Below are positions 16,644 through 25,575 of a stretch of DNA of 49,879 nt, piece by piece. The DNA lies in NCBI GenBank assembly GCA_903924985.1, contig CAIYDT010000207.1, positions 1-49,879 on the forward strand, in the 5' to 3' direction. A program made the position numbers and the translations under genes. The stretch's first letter is position 1. Every line of letters starts with the position of its first letter. The DNA comes from an uncultured Acetobacteraceae bacterium (GTDB lineage Bacteria; Pseudomonadota; Alphaproteobacteria; Acetobacterales; Acetobacteraceae). The notes beneath the pieces were generated by a model. That model was not told the origin of the DNA, ran no database searches, and saw only the letters and a program-made list of their open reading frames with translations.

Positions 16644-17405
16644 TCAGTTCGGTTGCCAGCGCAGCAGCCGGCGTTCGGCGGCCGATACGATCATGTCGAG
16701 ACCGAAGGCGAACGCCGTCAACGTCAGGATGCCGGCAATGACGGCGTCGATGTCGAAAATGCCCTCGGCTTCCAGAATCAAATACCCAATGCCCTTCACC
16801 GACCCAAGATACTCCCCGATCACCGCGCCGACGAAGGCCTGGCCGACCGCGTTGTGCAGGCTGGCGAACACCCAGGTCATGGCCGAGGGGAGGTAGACCA
16901 TCCGCAACAACTGCCGTTTGTTGGCACCGATCATGCGGGCGTTGGCCAGCACCACCGGGTTCACCTCCCGCACGCCGTGAAACACGTTGAAGAACACCAG
17001 GAAGAAAACGATGCTGATGCCGAGGGCCACTTTCGACCAGATGCCCAGGCCGAACCACACCGCGAAGATCGGCGCCAGGATCAGGCGCGGCATGGAGTTG
17101 AAGGCCTTGAGATAGGGCGACAGCAGGTCCGATGCCGTGGGTTGCAAACCCAGCCACAGGCCCGCGACCAGACCCAGGAGCGTGCCGCCGATGAAGGCCA
17201 GCATCGTCTCCAGTAATGTGATCCACAGATGGGGATAGATGCTGCCCGACGAAAACCAGGTCCACATCTGCGCCGCGACCTTCAGCGGTTCGCCGAAGAA
17301 GAACGGCGGCAGGATTTTGGTTTGCGTCAGAACGTGCCAGATCAACATCGATGCTACGAACATCAGCAACCGGTAGACATTCATCATGCCGTTACGCGCG
17401 TTCAT
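16644..17405 (-). CDS. ABC transporter permease, NitT/TauT type
   Basis: This 253-aa membrane protein has six predicted helices and the BPD-transporter signature in the cytoplasmic loop (ANARMIGANKRQLLRMVYLPSAM; EAA-type loop). It matches SsuC/TauC-like permeases, which form a dimer in the inner membrane with the ATPase encoded just upstream. The start at 17405 overlaps the ATPase gene by 14 bp; an ATG six codons later would avoid this. It is the membrane component for uptake of a small organic anion or amine. Confidence 0.9.
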   Translation of the reverse strand: MNARNGMMNVYRLLMFVASMLIWHVLTQTKILPPFFFGEPLKVAAQMWTWFSSGSIYPHLWITLLETMLAFIGGTLLGLVAGLWLGLQPTASDLLSPYLKAFNSMPRLILAPIFAVWFGLGIWSKVALGISIVFFLVFFNVFHGVREVNPVVLANARMIGANKRQLLRMVYLPSAMTWVFASLHNAVGQAFVGAVIGEYLGSVKGIGYLILEAEGIFDIDAVIAGILTLTAFAFGLDMIVSAAERRLLRWQPN

Positions 17406-18201
17406 GCTGCCGGTACCCTTTCAGCACTTCGTCGCGCATGGTTTCCCAGATCGCCGCGTGGATGCGCAGGAATTCCGGGGTCAGCCGAATTTCAGCGACG
17501 TCGCGAGGTCGCGGCAGATCGATGGAAAACTCCCCGATCGGTCGGGACGCCGGGCCGGCCGACATCACCACCACGCGGTCGGACAGGGAAATGGCTTCCT
17601 CCAGATCGTGGGTGATGAAGATCACCGATTTGCGGTTGGCGGACCACAGCGCCAGCAACTCATTTTCCATCAACTGCCGGGTTTGCACGTCCAGCGCGCC
17701 AAAGGGTTCGTCCATCAGCAAAATCTGAGGTTCCAGGATCAGGATTTGCGCCAGCGCCACCCGCTTGCGCATACCGCCGGAAAGCTGGTGCAAATACGCA
17801 TCCCCTCTTCCCGCCAAGCCCACACGCTCCAGCCACCCCGTCGCTCGGCGGCGGCTTTCCGCGGGTTCGACGCCTCGCACCTCCAGCCCCGCCATGACGT
17901 TCTGAATGGCGTTGCGCCAAGGCATCAAAGCCTCGGCCTGGAACATGTAGCCGGCGCGGCGGTTCAGGCCGTGCAAGGGTTCCCCGAAGATTTCCACCGA
18001 TCCGATGGTGGGCGACAACAAACCGGCCGTCACGTTCAGCAAAGTGGACTTGCCGCAGCCGGTCGGCCCGACGACGGACACGAACTCCCCATCCGCCACC
18101 GACAGCGAAACATCGCGGATGGCCGTGTAAGCCGCACGTCCCTTGCCGGAAGGCAGGAACGTGCAGCTAATGTCGCGTAACGCGATGGCCGGCGAGGTCA
18201 T
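17392..18201 (-). CDS. ABC transporter ATP-binding protein, NitT/TauT type
   Basis: This 269-aa ATPase has Walker A GPTGCGKST, signature LSGGMRKRVALA, Walker B ILLMDEPFGALD and the H-loop THDLEEA. It matches SsuB/TauB-type proteins. Its ATG overlaps the TGA of the binding-protein gene (ATGA), and its 3' end overlaps the permease gene, so the three transport genes are translationally coupled. Confidence 0.93.
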   Translation of the reverse strand: MTSPAIALRDISCTFLPSGKGRAAYTAIRDVSLSVADGEFVSVVGPTGCGKSTLLNVTAGLLSPTIGSVEIFGEPLHGLNRRAGYMFQAEALMPWRNAIQNVMAGLEVRGVEPAESRRRATGWLERVGLAGRGDAYLHQLSGGMRKRVALAQILILEPQILLMDEPFGALDVQTRQLMENELLALWSANRKSVIFITHDLEEAISLSDRVVVMSAGPASRPIGEFSIDLPRPRDVAEIRLTPEFLRIHAAIWETMRDEVLKGYRQHERA

Positions 18202-19211
18202 TTGAATTTCTTCATCGCCTCATCGATGAATTGGTTGTTGTAGGTTTTCGACAGATCGATTTTGGCGTCCTTCAGATTGGGCTGAAACATCAGGATGGAC
18301 TGGTAGGCGTTTTGCGCCACCACTGGCGTGATGCGCCCGTCGAAATTCATCGCCGACATATTGGCGCTTAGCATCCGGCGGTACCGGTCCTTGTCCTTGA
18401 CGTATTCGGCCGGCACCTTGGCGACGATCTCATCGATCGGGGTCTTATTCAGCCAAAGCATCGCCCGCACCGTGGCATTCACCACCGCCTGCGTCGTGCG
18501 GGGGTTGGCGTTGACGAAGGCCCAGGTGGTGTAAAGCCCATCCAGCACGTAATCGCCGCCGTAGACCGCGACAGTACCCGCGGCCTCCCGCGAGTCGAGC
18601 AACACCACCACATCGTCCCACATTTCCGTGGTCGCTGGGTCCTGCGTGACCAGTGCATCGAGTTGTCCGGCGCGCGCCGCCGCCACCGCGGTAGGGCCAA
18701 GGCCGACGCCGACATAGGACGCATCTTCCTTTTTCAGCCCCGCCTTTTCCAGCGCCCGCACCGCGAACACCTGCGTGCCGCTGCCGGGGGCGGAGACGCC
18801 GATGGCCTTGCCCTTCAAATCCGCCACCGTTTTGATCGTTCCGGCCTTGGCTTTCGGCACCACCAGCACGTAGCCGGGGTAGCGGCTCATGCCGACGACA
18901 TCGACCATCGACAGACCCTTGGCTTGCAAATCGATGGTGTGCTCATAGGCACCGGAGACGAAATCGGTATTGCCCGCGACCAGCGCCTGCGCGCCCTTGG
19001 CGCCGGATCCGAAATCGATGAACTCGACGTCCAGGCCTTCGTCTTTGAAATACCCGAGGGCCCGCGCCATCACCAGCGGCACCTTGGCGACCTGGCTGAA
19101 CAACCCGCCGGCCCCGAGGATAACATGCGGGTGCTCCAGCGGTTCGGCACGCGCGGTGGTCGCCAGCAGCGACACGGCGGCGGCCAAAATCAGTCGGCGC
19201 GTTAGTAACAC
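18198..19211 (-). CDS. ABC transporter substrate-binding protein, NitT/TauT (SsuA/NMT1-like)
   Basis: This 337-aa periplasmic protein has a signal peptide (about residues 1-22, ending TARA) and an SsuA/ThiY-like fold: VPLVMARALGYFKDEGLDVEFIDFGSGAK, VAGNTDFVSG, LKGKAIGVSAPGSGTQ and the AARAGQLDALV segment. I chose the GTG at 19211 because a G-rich Shine-Dalgarno lies upstream; an in-frame TTG at 19226 is the alternative. The Shine-Dalgarno lies in the arm of a perfect hairpin. First gene of the operon through 15517. The ligand is unknown, plausibly an aromatic or sulfonate-like anion. Confidence 0.9.
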   Translation of the reverse strand: MLLTRRLILAAAVSLLATTARAEPLEHPHVILGAGGLFSQVAKVPLVMARALGYFKDEGLDVEFIDFGSGAKGAQALVAGNTDFVSGAYEHTIDLQAKGLSMVDVVGMSRYPGYVLVVPKAKAGTIKTVADLKGKAIGVSAPGSGTQVFAVRALEKAGLKKEDASYVGVGLGPTAVAAARAGQLDALVTQDPATTEMWDDVVVLLDSREAAGTVAVYGGDYVLDGLYTTWAFVNANPRTTQAVVNATVRAMLWLNKTPIDEIVAKVPAEYVKDKDRYRRMLSANMSAMNFDGRITPVVAQNAYQSILMFQPNLKDAKIDLSKTYNNQFIDEAMKKFK

Positions 19212-19218
19212 GATAGGC

Positions 19219-19242
19219 CCCCCCAAGGATTTGCTTGGGGGG
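19219..19242 (-). promoter_or_regulatory. Hairpin enclosing the ribosome-binding site of the binding-protein gene
   Basis: On the transcribed strand CCCCCCAAG, a 6-nt loop and CTTGGGGGG form a perfect 9-bp stem. The right arm holds the only Shine-Dalgarno-like G-run, about 6 nt before the GTG start at 19211. The stem would hide the RBS and limit or condition translation of the importer. Structure is seen; regulation is inferred. Confidence 0.5.
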
Positions 19243-19279
19243 ATGCTAGGTACCGCGCGTCGCCAGTGTCAACGCGCTG

Positions 19280-20269
19280 TCAGGCCTCCATCAGCACATG
19301 CGCATCCCGCTCCGCCCAGATCAGCGTGGCGGGATCGCCGGGGGACACTGGTTCGGCATAAAATTCGTGGTCGGGCACCAAGGCAGCGGCCTCCGATCCC
19401 GGATCGGTCGCCATCGCGACGCGCACCATCGCCCCCTGATACTCCACCGCGGTCACCCGCCCCGTGACGAACGGCCCGTCGCCAGCCTCCCCCAGGCGGC
19501 AGCGATCCGCGCGCACGGCGATCATGCCGGTGGGACCATTGAGGACATTATGGCTCCCGATAAAGCGGGCGATGAAGGGGCTGACCGGGCGCTCGAACAC
19601 CTCGCGCGGGGAGCCGGCCTGACGGATATGGCCGTCCTGCATGACCACCATCATGTCGGCCATCGCCATGGCCTCATCCTGGCTGTGGGTGACGTGGATG
19701 AAGGTGATGCCGAGTTCACGTTGCAGGCGTTTTAGTTCCTCGCGCACTTTGATGCGCAGGAAAGGGTCCAGCGCCGACAGCGGCTCATCCAGCAGCAGCA
19801 CCCGTGGGCGCATGATCAGCGCCCGGGCCAGAGCCACACGCTGCTGCTGCCCACCCGAGAGTTGCGCCGGCAATCGTTGCGCGAAATCCGCCATTTGCAC
19901 GAGACCCAGAAATTCCCGCGCCTTGGCATGGCGTTCGGTTTTTCCGACGCCGCGCATTTTCAGGCTGAAAGCGACGTTGTCAAGGCAGCTCAAATGCGGG
20001 AACAACGCGTAGCTCTGGAACATCATCGCAGTGCCGCGCCGGACCGGGGCAAGTTCCGAGACATTCTGTCCTCGAATCAGGATATCGCCGGAGGAAATCG
20101 CCTCGTGCCCAGCGATCATGCGCAGCGTGGTGGTCTTCCCGCAGCCGGAGGGGCCCAGCAGGCAGCAATAGCTGGCGGCTGGAATACGGAGAGAAATCTC
20201 GTCCACGGCCAGGGTGGTGCCGTAGCGCTTGCTGACGAAAATCAGCTCGACGTCGAATCGCGTATCCAT
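19280..20269 (-). CDS. ABC transporter ATP-binding protein, PotA-like
   Basis: This 329-aa ATPase has Walker A GPSGCGKTTT, signature LSGGQQQRVALARA, Walker B LLLDEPLSALD, and a C-terminal TOBE-like beta domain (about residues 235-329) typical of polyamine/iron/molybdate-type importers. The ATG at 20269 has GAAGG upstream; an in-frame TTG three codons earlier is less likely. Last gene of the minus-strand operon starting at 24445. It powers the two-permease importer encoded upstream. Confidence 0.92.
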   Translation of the reverse strand: MDTRFDVELIFVSKRYGTTLAVDEISLRIPAASYCCLLGPSGCGKTTTLRMIAGHEAISSGDILIRGQNVSELAPVRRGTAMMFQSYALFPHLSCLDNVAFSLKMRGVGKTERHAKAREFLGLVQMADFAQRLPAQLSGGQQQRVALARALIMRPRVLLLDEPLSALDPFLRIKVREELKRLQRELGITFIHVTHSQDEAMAMADMMVVMQDGHIRQAGSPREVFERPVSPFIARFIGSHNVLNGPTGMIAVRADRCRLGEAGDGPFVTGRVTAVEYQGAMVRVAMATDPGSEAAALVPDHEFYAEPVSPGDPATLIWAERDAHVLMEA

Positions 20270-20270
20270 T

Positions 20271-21134
20271 TTATCCAACCTTCAGAGAAGCAGCCGAACG
20301 CCGGCGCTGCATGCGCATAACGAGAAGCAAGGTGATGGCGATCGCCAGGAACGACCCGCCGGTCGTCAACGTGCCGATGGCGAACAAAGTGGGTGACGTG
20401 GCCGAGGAGATCAGGGCGTAAATCTCCAGCGGCAAGGTATTGTGCTGGCCGATGGTCAGCGTGGTGCGGGCATATTCGTCGTAGGACAGAGTGAATGCCC
20501 CCATCGCCACGCCGAGAATACCCGGCAACAGGATCGGCAGTGTGACGTAGCGCAACCGCTGGAAGGCGCTGGCGCCGAGGTCGGCGGCGGCTTCCTCCCA
20601 CGACCGGTTGAAGCGGTTCACCACGGCGAACATCGCGAACATGCCGAACGGCAAGGTCCAGGTGAGTTGCGCGCCCAGGGCCGACGTAAACAGGCTCGTT
20701 TGCAGCCCCAGAAACTGGAAGCCCAAGCCGATACCGAAACCCACCAGCAGGCTGGGCATCACCAGGCTGGCGACGGCGAGGTAAAACACAATGCCCGATC
20801 CCGGAAAGCGACGGCGGAAGCCGAGGCCGGCCGCAACGGAAAATACCACGGTCAGGAGGCTGACCAGGGAGGCAAGAGCGATGGAACGCGAGAATGACAC
20901 GGGGATGTTGGCCATCTGACCCGGCTTCACGATGTCGCCGAACCAGACCAGCGAGGTGCCGACCATCGGGAAGGTGACGCCTCCGTTCTCCCCCTGGAAG
21001 GACAGCACGTAGATCACGAGCATCGGGCCATACAGGAAGGCCATGTACGCCACGAACAATGTCCCCAGCGCGTAAAACGTCCACGGCCGCTTTTCAGTGA
21101 CCGCGCCCGCTCGGCTTGGACCGCCGACCATCAT
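20271..21134 (-). CDS. ABC transporter permease, PotC-like
   Basis: This 287-aa protein has six predicted helices and the permease loop EEAAADLGASAFQRLRYVTLPILLPGI (EAA motif). It is the second permease of a PotB/PotC pair. The ATG at 21134 overlaps the TGA of the PotB-like gene, with AAGGAG 8 nt upstream. Acts in the inner membrane as part of an importer for polyamine-like or other small nitrogen compounds. Confidence 0.9.
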   Translation of the reverse strand: MMVGGPSRAGAVTEKRPWTFYALGTLFVAYMAFLYGPMLVIYVLSFQGENGGVTFPMVGTSLVWFGDIVKPGQMANIPVSFSRSIALASLVSLLTVVFSVAAGLGFRRRFPGSGIVFYLAVASLVMPSLLVGFGIGLGFQFLGLQTSLFTSALGAQLTWTLPFGMFAMFAVVNRFNRSWEEAAADLGASAFQRLRYVTLPILLPGILGVAMGAFTLSYDEYARTTLTIGQHNTLPLEIYALISSATSPTLFAIGTLTTGGSFLAIAITLLLVMRMQRRRSAASLKVG

Positions 21135-22060
21135 TTCACCAACTCCTTGCGGACATCGACCACCCGCATCATGCAAGCCACCATGATGGCAACGAACACC
21201 ACCAGCACCATCGCGTTGGCGGATGCCGGCGGGTACTGCATGGCGGTGATCTCGGTGGACAACATCGAGACAATGGAGGCGCTTTGGCCTCCGCTCATGG
21301 TTTTCACCACGAAGTAGTCGCCCATCACCTGAGTGAACACCAGCAACGAACCCAGCGCGATGCCGGTTTTGGACAGCGGGATGATGACGTTGGTCATCGT
21401 GTGCCAGCGGGAGGCGCCAGCATCGCGCGCGGCCTCGATCAGCGCGGGGTCGATCTTCGCCAGGGAATTGGCGATCGGGCCGATCATCAGGAGGGTGAAT
21501 AGATGCACATAGGTGACGATGACGGCGAAGTCGGAGAACAGCAGAAACTCCAGGGGTTTACTGGTGACCCCCAGCGCCATCAGGATCTGGTTGAAGGCCC
21601 CATTGCGGCCGAGGAAGGGGATCCAGGCGATGGCACGTATGATGCCCGAGGTCCAGAATGGGATGGCGCAGGCCAGGAACAGCACCGTGCGCAGCATGCC
21701 GCTACGGATGTGGAACACAAGGAAATAGGCGATGTTGAATCCGAGGAACAGCGTGATGCTCCAGACGATCACCGCGAATTTCAGGGAGCTGACGTAAACC
21801 CGCCAAGTGGAGGGGGTGGTCAGGAGATCGCGGTAATTGTCCAGGATGAAGGCGGGGTAAATGCCGATGCGGTCGTAGTCGAAGAAGCTGACGACCAGGA
21901 AAAGGAACGTCGGCAGCGCGAACAGCACCGACAGAATCAGCATCAGCGGGCCAACCTGAAGCCAGGATACGGCCCAGGATGGCAGGCGAAAAATCGGCAT
22001 CGGAAAACGCTTCCGAACCGCCGGCACGTCCATGTGCCCGAGGCTTGTCGTGCTACTCAT
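21131..22060 (-). CDS. ABC transporter permease, PotB-like
   Basis: This 309-aa protein starts [15 protein letters not shown] and has an N-terminal helix, a large periplasmic loop (FDYDRIGIYPAFILDNYRDLL) and the core helices, with the EAA loop EAARDAGASRWHTMTNVIIPLS. This matches PotB-type permeases. The ATG at 22060 overlaps the stop of the RutA-like gene, so oxygenase and transporter are translationally coupled. Confidence 0.9.
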   Translation of the reverse strand: MSSTTSLGHMDVPAVRKRFPMPIFRLPSWAVSWLQVGPLMLILSVLFALPTFLFLVVSFFDYDRIGIYPAFILDNYRDLLTTPSTWRVYVSSLKFAVIVWSITLFLGFNIAYFLVFHIRSGMLRTVLFLACAIPFWTSGIIRAIAWIPFLGRNGAFNQILMALGVTSKPLEFLLFSDFAVIVTYVHLFTLLMIGPIANSLAKIDPALIEAARDAGASRWHTMTNVIIPLSKTGIALGSLLVFTQVMGDYFVVKTMSGGQSASIVSMLSTEITAMQYPPASANAMVLVVFVAIMVACMMRVVDVRKELVK

Positions 22061-23142
22061 CAGGCTGCCTCCCGCAACGTCTCGCGGCACCGAAGCAAGG
22101 GCATGATGCGGGTGCCGAATTGCTCCATCCCGATGACGAAATCGTCGAACGTCATCATGACACCGCGGACGCCGGGCACCTCGGACAATTCGTCCAACAT
22201 CCGAGCGACCGTGGCATAGGAGCCGACCAGCACGCCCTGGTTGGTGGGGAGTTTGTTCGTGCCCAGGATGTGGCGGCGGTTGGGCTGCGCGTAGATGTCG
22301 GTGGTGGGGTCGTCGCGTGCCTGTTCGTCGCGGTAGGCAAGCGCTTCCATGTCGGTGCCGGCTTTGTAGTGTTCCCACTTCGCGTTGGCGGCTTCGTCGG
22401 TTTCGTCGGCGATGATCATGGTCAGGATCAAGGCGCCGCAGTCTCGGCCTGTGACTTTGTTCGCCTCGACCAGGCGGGCGACGCTGGTCGCGACGCCGGT
22501 CGGCGCGTTGTACCCGAAGCTGGCACAGAAATTGTAGTCGGCATATTTCGCCGCGTACATGGTGCCGGCGTCGCTTTGGGCGGCGCAGATGATGGGGATT
22601 TGCGCGGTCGGCATCGGCAGGCAGCGGCAATCGTCCATCTTGAAAAAATCGCCCTTGAAGTCGGAATGGCCGGCACCCCACAACTCCTTCATGATCGTGA
22701 CGTATTCAGCGCAGTAGTCATAGCGGCGCTTGTAGTGCTCCGACCCCGGCCAGATACCCATCTGGGTGTATTCCCGCCGCTGCCAGCCGGAGATGATGTT
22801 CACTCCGAAGCGCCCATGGGAAATGCTGTCGATCGTGACCGCCATGCGTGCCGCCAAGGGCGGCGGCATGGTCAGCACGGCGCATGTCGCGAACAGCTGG
22901 ATGCGGTTCGTGACCGCCGCCAGGCCCGACATCAGCGTGAAGGACTCCAAATTGTAATCCCAGAACTGCGACGGCCCGCCGAAGCCGTGGAACTTGATCA
23001 TCGACAAAGCGAAGTCGAAGCCAAACCCCTCGGCTTTCTGCACGATGGTCTTGTTCAGATCGAAGCTGGGCTTGTACTGCGGCGAGGTGGTGGAGATCAG
23101 CCAGCCGTTGTTGCCGATGGGAATGAATACACCGAGTTGCAT
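22060..23142 (-). CDS. RutA-like flavin-dependent (pyrimidine) monooxygenase
   Basis: This 360-aa LLM flavoprotein closely follows E. coli RutA from end to end: [83 protein letters not shown] and [20 protein letters not shown]. RutA opens uracil at the N3-C4 bond with FMN and O2. The other rut genes are absent here; instead the gene is embedded in a polyamine-type ABC importer operon and faces an alpha/beta hydrolase and another LLM enzyme across the promoter region. The substrate may be uracil or a related N-heterocycle or amide, so I leave the symbol blank. Confidence 0.85.
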   Translation of the reverse strand: MQLGVFIPIGNNGWLISTTSPQYKPSFDLNKTIVQKAEGFGFDFALSMIKFHGFGGPSQFWDYNLESFTLMSGLAAVTNRIQLFATCAVLTMPPPLAARMAVTIDSISHGRFGVNIISGWQRREYTQMGIWPGSEHYKRRYDYCAEYVTIMKELWGAGHSDFKGDFFKMDDCRCLPMPTAQIPIICAAQSDAGTMYAAKYADYNFCASFGYNAPTGVATSVARLVEANKVTGRDCGALILTMIIADETDEAANAKWEHYKAGTDMEALAYRDEQARDDPTTDIYAQPNRRHILGTNKLPTNQGVLVGSYATVARMLDELSEVPGVRGVMMTFDDFVIGMEQFGTRIMPLLRCRETLREAA

Positions 23143-23155
23143 GGAATTTGCCTCC

Positions 23156-24445
23156 TTACGACGTGATGAATTCGGCCCACTTGCGGGTGAGATACCGGTC
23201 CTCGTCCATCACCGCGTTCCACACGGCGATGTTGCCCAAGCGGTCCCAGAAGGCGCCGCCATCGCGGGTGTTGCCGGCTTTCTCCGTCAGCTTGCCGAAG
23301 GGGTTCAGGATGTCGGTGGCCGCGGGCTTGCCGCCGTACCAGTAGTCCCACTCCGCTGGCGTCAGGTATTTGCGGGCATTTTCCGGTTGCGCGGCGTAGT
23401 AGCCCTGACGCGCGATGAAGGCGCCCTCGAATCCCGAGGTGTACCAGTTCAGATATTCGTAGAAGGCGTCGAGCTTGATGCCCTCCACGTGTTTCATCAC
23501 GCCCAGGGTGTAGCCCCAGCCGCGGAAACCTTCCTTCAAAGGCTGGTAGGTGCAGGCGACGTTGCGGGACCGAACGGCGGCGACGGCGGGGGACCACATG
23601 GATTGGATAACGACTTCGCCGGAAGCCATCAGGTTCACGGATTGATCGAACGACGTCCAGAATGAGCGGAAATGGCCGCCGCGCTTGATGTCCATCATGG
23701 TGGTGATGGTTTTGTCGATCTCCTCCTTCGTCATATTGCCTTTGTTGCCGTATTTGATGTCACCCCGAGCTTCGAGGGCCAAGGCGACGTCGATCACGCC
23801 GACGCTGGGCTGGTCCTGCAGCGCGGCTTTGCCGTGGAACTCCGGCGCCAGCAGGTCGGCCCAGCTGGTGATGGGACGCCCGACCAGGTCGGGGCGGATG
23901 CCAAGAGTGTCGGCGTTGGTGACGGTTGGCATGCCGGTGAGCCACTCGGTCGGGCCGTCGTGGAATTTCTGGCCGTCGGGGCCGGTGGCGTAGAGTACCG
24001 TGTAGGGCGCGGTGCCCTGCTTCGGGGCTTTGCGGCCGTCGGGGTATTCGCTCTTGGTGAATAGCGGGATGGTCTTGTCCCACTGCGTGGCCTTCGCCAG
24101 CGGGATGGCCTGCAGCACATTCCGACCGACGAGATATTTGAGGTAGGGGATGCTGACGTCGGCACAGTCCATGGACGTGGATTGCGACATGAAGCGATTC
24201 AGCAGATCGGCCTGTTCGGTGGCCTGCATCGTGACTGTGAAGCCCAGGTCTTTGGTGGCCTGTTCCGCGATTGCGGGGATGGCGGTGACCGGCGGGCCGG
24301 CGTGGCGCAGGACGATATCCTTGATATTCTGCGCCCAGATGGTGGGGAAGCCGGTCAGGGCGCCGGATCCGGCTGCGGCTCCGGTCGTGACCGCGGCGGC
24401 CTTCAGCAGGCCACGGCGGGTGAGCTTGGGTGTCTTGTTTGGCAT
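23156..24445 (-). CDS. Extracellular solute-binding protein, Tat-exported
   Basis: This 429-aa protein starts with a twin-arginine signal ([21 protein letters not shown], read as RR in the n-region). The rest is an ABC-importer binding protein of the spermidine/putrescine (PotD/F) cluster: lobes with [19 protein letters not shown], the hinge segment [12 protein letters not shown], and a C-terminal lobe with [18 protein letters not shown]. Tat export suggests it folds before export. First gene of the operon 24445-19280, followed after 13 bp by the RutA-like gene. Its ligand is presumably the oxygenase substrate. Confidence 0.9.
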   Translation of the reverse strand: MPNKTPKLTRRGLLKAAAVTTGAAAGSGALTGFPTIWAQNIKDIVLRHAGPPVTAIPAIAEQATKDLGFTVTMQATEQADLLNRFMSQSTSMDCADVSIPYLKYLVGRNVLQAIPLAKATQWDKTIPLFTKSEYPDGRKAPKQGTAPYTVLYATGPDGQKFHDGPTEWLTGMPTVTNADTLGIRPDLVGRPITSWADLLAPEFHGKAALQDQPSVGVIDVALALEARGDIKYGNKGNMTKEEIDKTITTMMDIKRGGHFRSFWTSFDQSVNLMASGEVVIQSMWSPAVAAVRSRNVACTYQPLKEGFRGWGYTLGVMKHVEGIKLDAFYEYLNWYTSGFEGAFIARQGYYAAQPENARKYLTPAEWDYWYGGKPAATDILNPFGKLTEKAGNTRDGGAFWDRLGNIAVWNAVMDEDRYLTRKWAEFITS

Positions 24446-24786
24446 GATGGCTCCTCGACTCGCGTTGTCTCGGTTGCCCCCCAGGTGGTATTATGCCTTA
24501 TAAATCAGCATATCTGGCGCTGACGTCTATTTTGCTGCAACGCAGCATGAGCCGATGTCCGGGATTTACGCAAGGGGGAAAATTAGATCGGACGCAAATT
24601 GCCCACTTAGATCATTATGATAGCAATTTATGAACTAATATAAGTCTTATGACTATAATATAGACTTTCGATGCGCCGAGCCCGCACCCATTGCCCTCCG
24701 CCCGCCACACCGTAAACTCCACGGCAACAAACCCGACGGAGGAGGCGCCCCATGGGCAACAAACCCAATCCCCAGGACCCGGCCGC
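24446..24786. promoter_or_regulatory. AT-rich divergent promoter region with palindromes
   Basis: This spacer between the divergent importer/RutA operon and the hydrolase/LLM genes is strikingly AT-rich at about 24590-24670 compared with its surroundings. It holds the palindrome ATCATTATGAT (24611-24621) and AAGTCT-N14-AGACTT (24642-24667), the latter including AGTCTTATGACT. These are plausible operator sites for a shared regulator. No regulator gene is adjacent. Promoter role is inferred from position and composition. Confidence 0.5.
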
Positions 24787-24790
24787 ATGA
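24752..24790 (+). CDS. Possible 12-codon leader peptide
   Basis: A 12-codon frame (MGNKPNPQDPAA) begins at an ATG 6 nt after the strong GGAGGAGG Shine-Dalgarno and ends in a TGA that overlaps the ATG of the hydrolase gene (ATGA). The hydrolase ATG has only a weak AGGA upstream. The arrangement suggests translational coupling by a short leader. It may equally be fortuitous; no homologue is known to me. Confidence 0.35.
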   Translation: MGNKPNPQDPAA

Positions 24791-25560
24791 GCCGGTCCAT
24801 CACCGTGTCCCGCGTCACGCTGGACATCGAGGAGCGCGGCGCCGGCCGGCCACTGCTGTTCCTGCACCCCGGGGAGGGGCTGCAACCCAACCGCCCCTGG
24901 ATCGACGCCCTGGCGCGCACCCATCGGGTGATTGCCCCCAACCACCCAGGCTTCGGCGGTTCGTCGCTGCCCGACTGGTTCGGGACGGTGGACGATATCG
25001 CTTATTTGTACATGGACCTCATCAGAGCCATGGATTTGAAGGACGTGCTGTTGGTCGGTGCCTGCTTCGGCGGTTGGATCGCGGCCGAAATGGCGGTGCG
25101 CAACACCGCCGCTCTCTCCGGGCTGATCCTGTCCGCCCCCCTCGGCATCAAACTCGGCGGCCACCTCGACCGCGACATCGCCGACATGCACTCCCTCGCC
25201 CGTTCCGCATTCATGGAGAAGGCCTGGGCCAACCCGGCGAACGGCGAAATCGACTACGCCGCGCTGCCCGACACCGAACTCGCCGGCATCGCTCGGGGCC
25301 GCGAGTCGCTCGCCCTGTTCGGCTGGAAACCCTACATGCACAACCCCCGTCTGCGCCGCTGGCTGCACCGCATCGACGTCCCCACCAAACTGATCTGGGG
25401 CGACAGCGACGGGATTGTGTCGACGGCCTACGGCGAAGGCTGGTGCGAGGAAATCGACGGCGCCACGCTCGAAACCATCGCCCATGCCGGCCACTACCCG
25501 CATTGGGAACAGCCGGAGGCCTTCGCCGCCCGCGTCACCGCTTTCTCCGCGAAACTGTGA
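24787..25560 (+). CDS. Alpha/beta hydrolase with Cys at the nucleophile position
   Basis: This 257-aa protein has the hydrolase fold: LLFLHPGEGLQPNRPWIDAL, APNHPGFGGSS, the elbow VGACFGGWIAAEMA, WGDSDGIVS (acid) and AHAGHYPHWEQP (His). The elbow is G-x-C-x-G, so the nucleophile would be Cys rather than Ser, as in dienelactone-hydrolase-like enzymes. It is followed after 15 bp by an LLM oxidoreductase and is divergent from the RutA-like operon, so it may hydrolyse an oxygenated ring-opening product. Confidence 0.84.
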   Translation: MSRSITVSRVTLDIEERGAGRPLLFLHPGEGLQPNRPWIDALARTHRVIAPNHPGFGGSSLPDWFGTVDDIAYLYMDLIRAMDLKDVLLVGACFGGWIAAEMAVRNTAALSGLILSAPLGIKLGGHLDRDIADMHSLARSAFMEKAWANPANGEIDYAALPDTELAGIARGRESLALFGWKPYMHNPRLRRWLHRIDVPTKLIWGDSDGIVSTAYGEGWCEEIDGATLETIAHAGHYPHWEQPEAFAARVTAFSAKL

Positions 25561-25575
25561 ACAGGAGCCGACACC

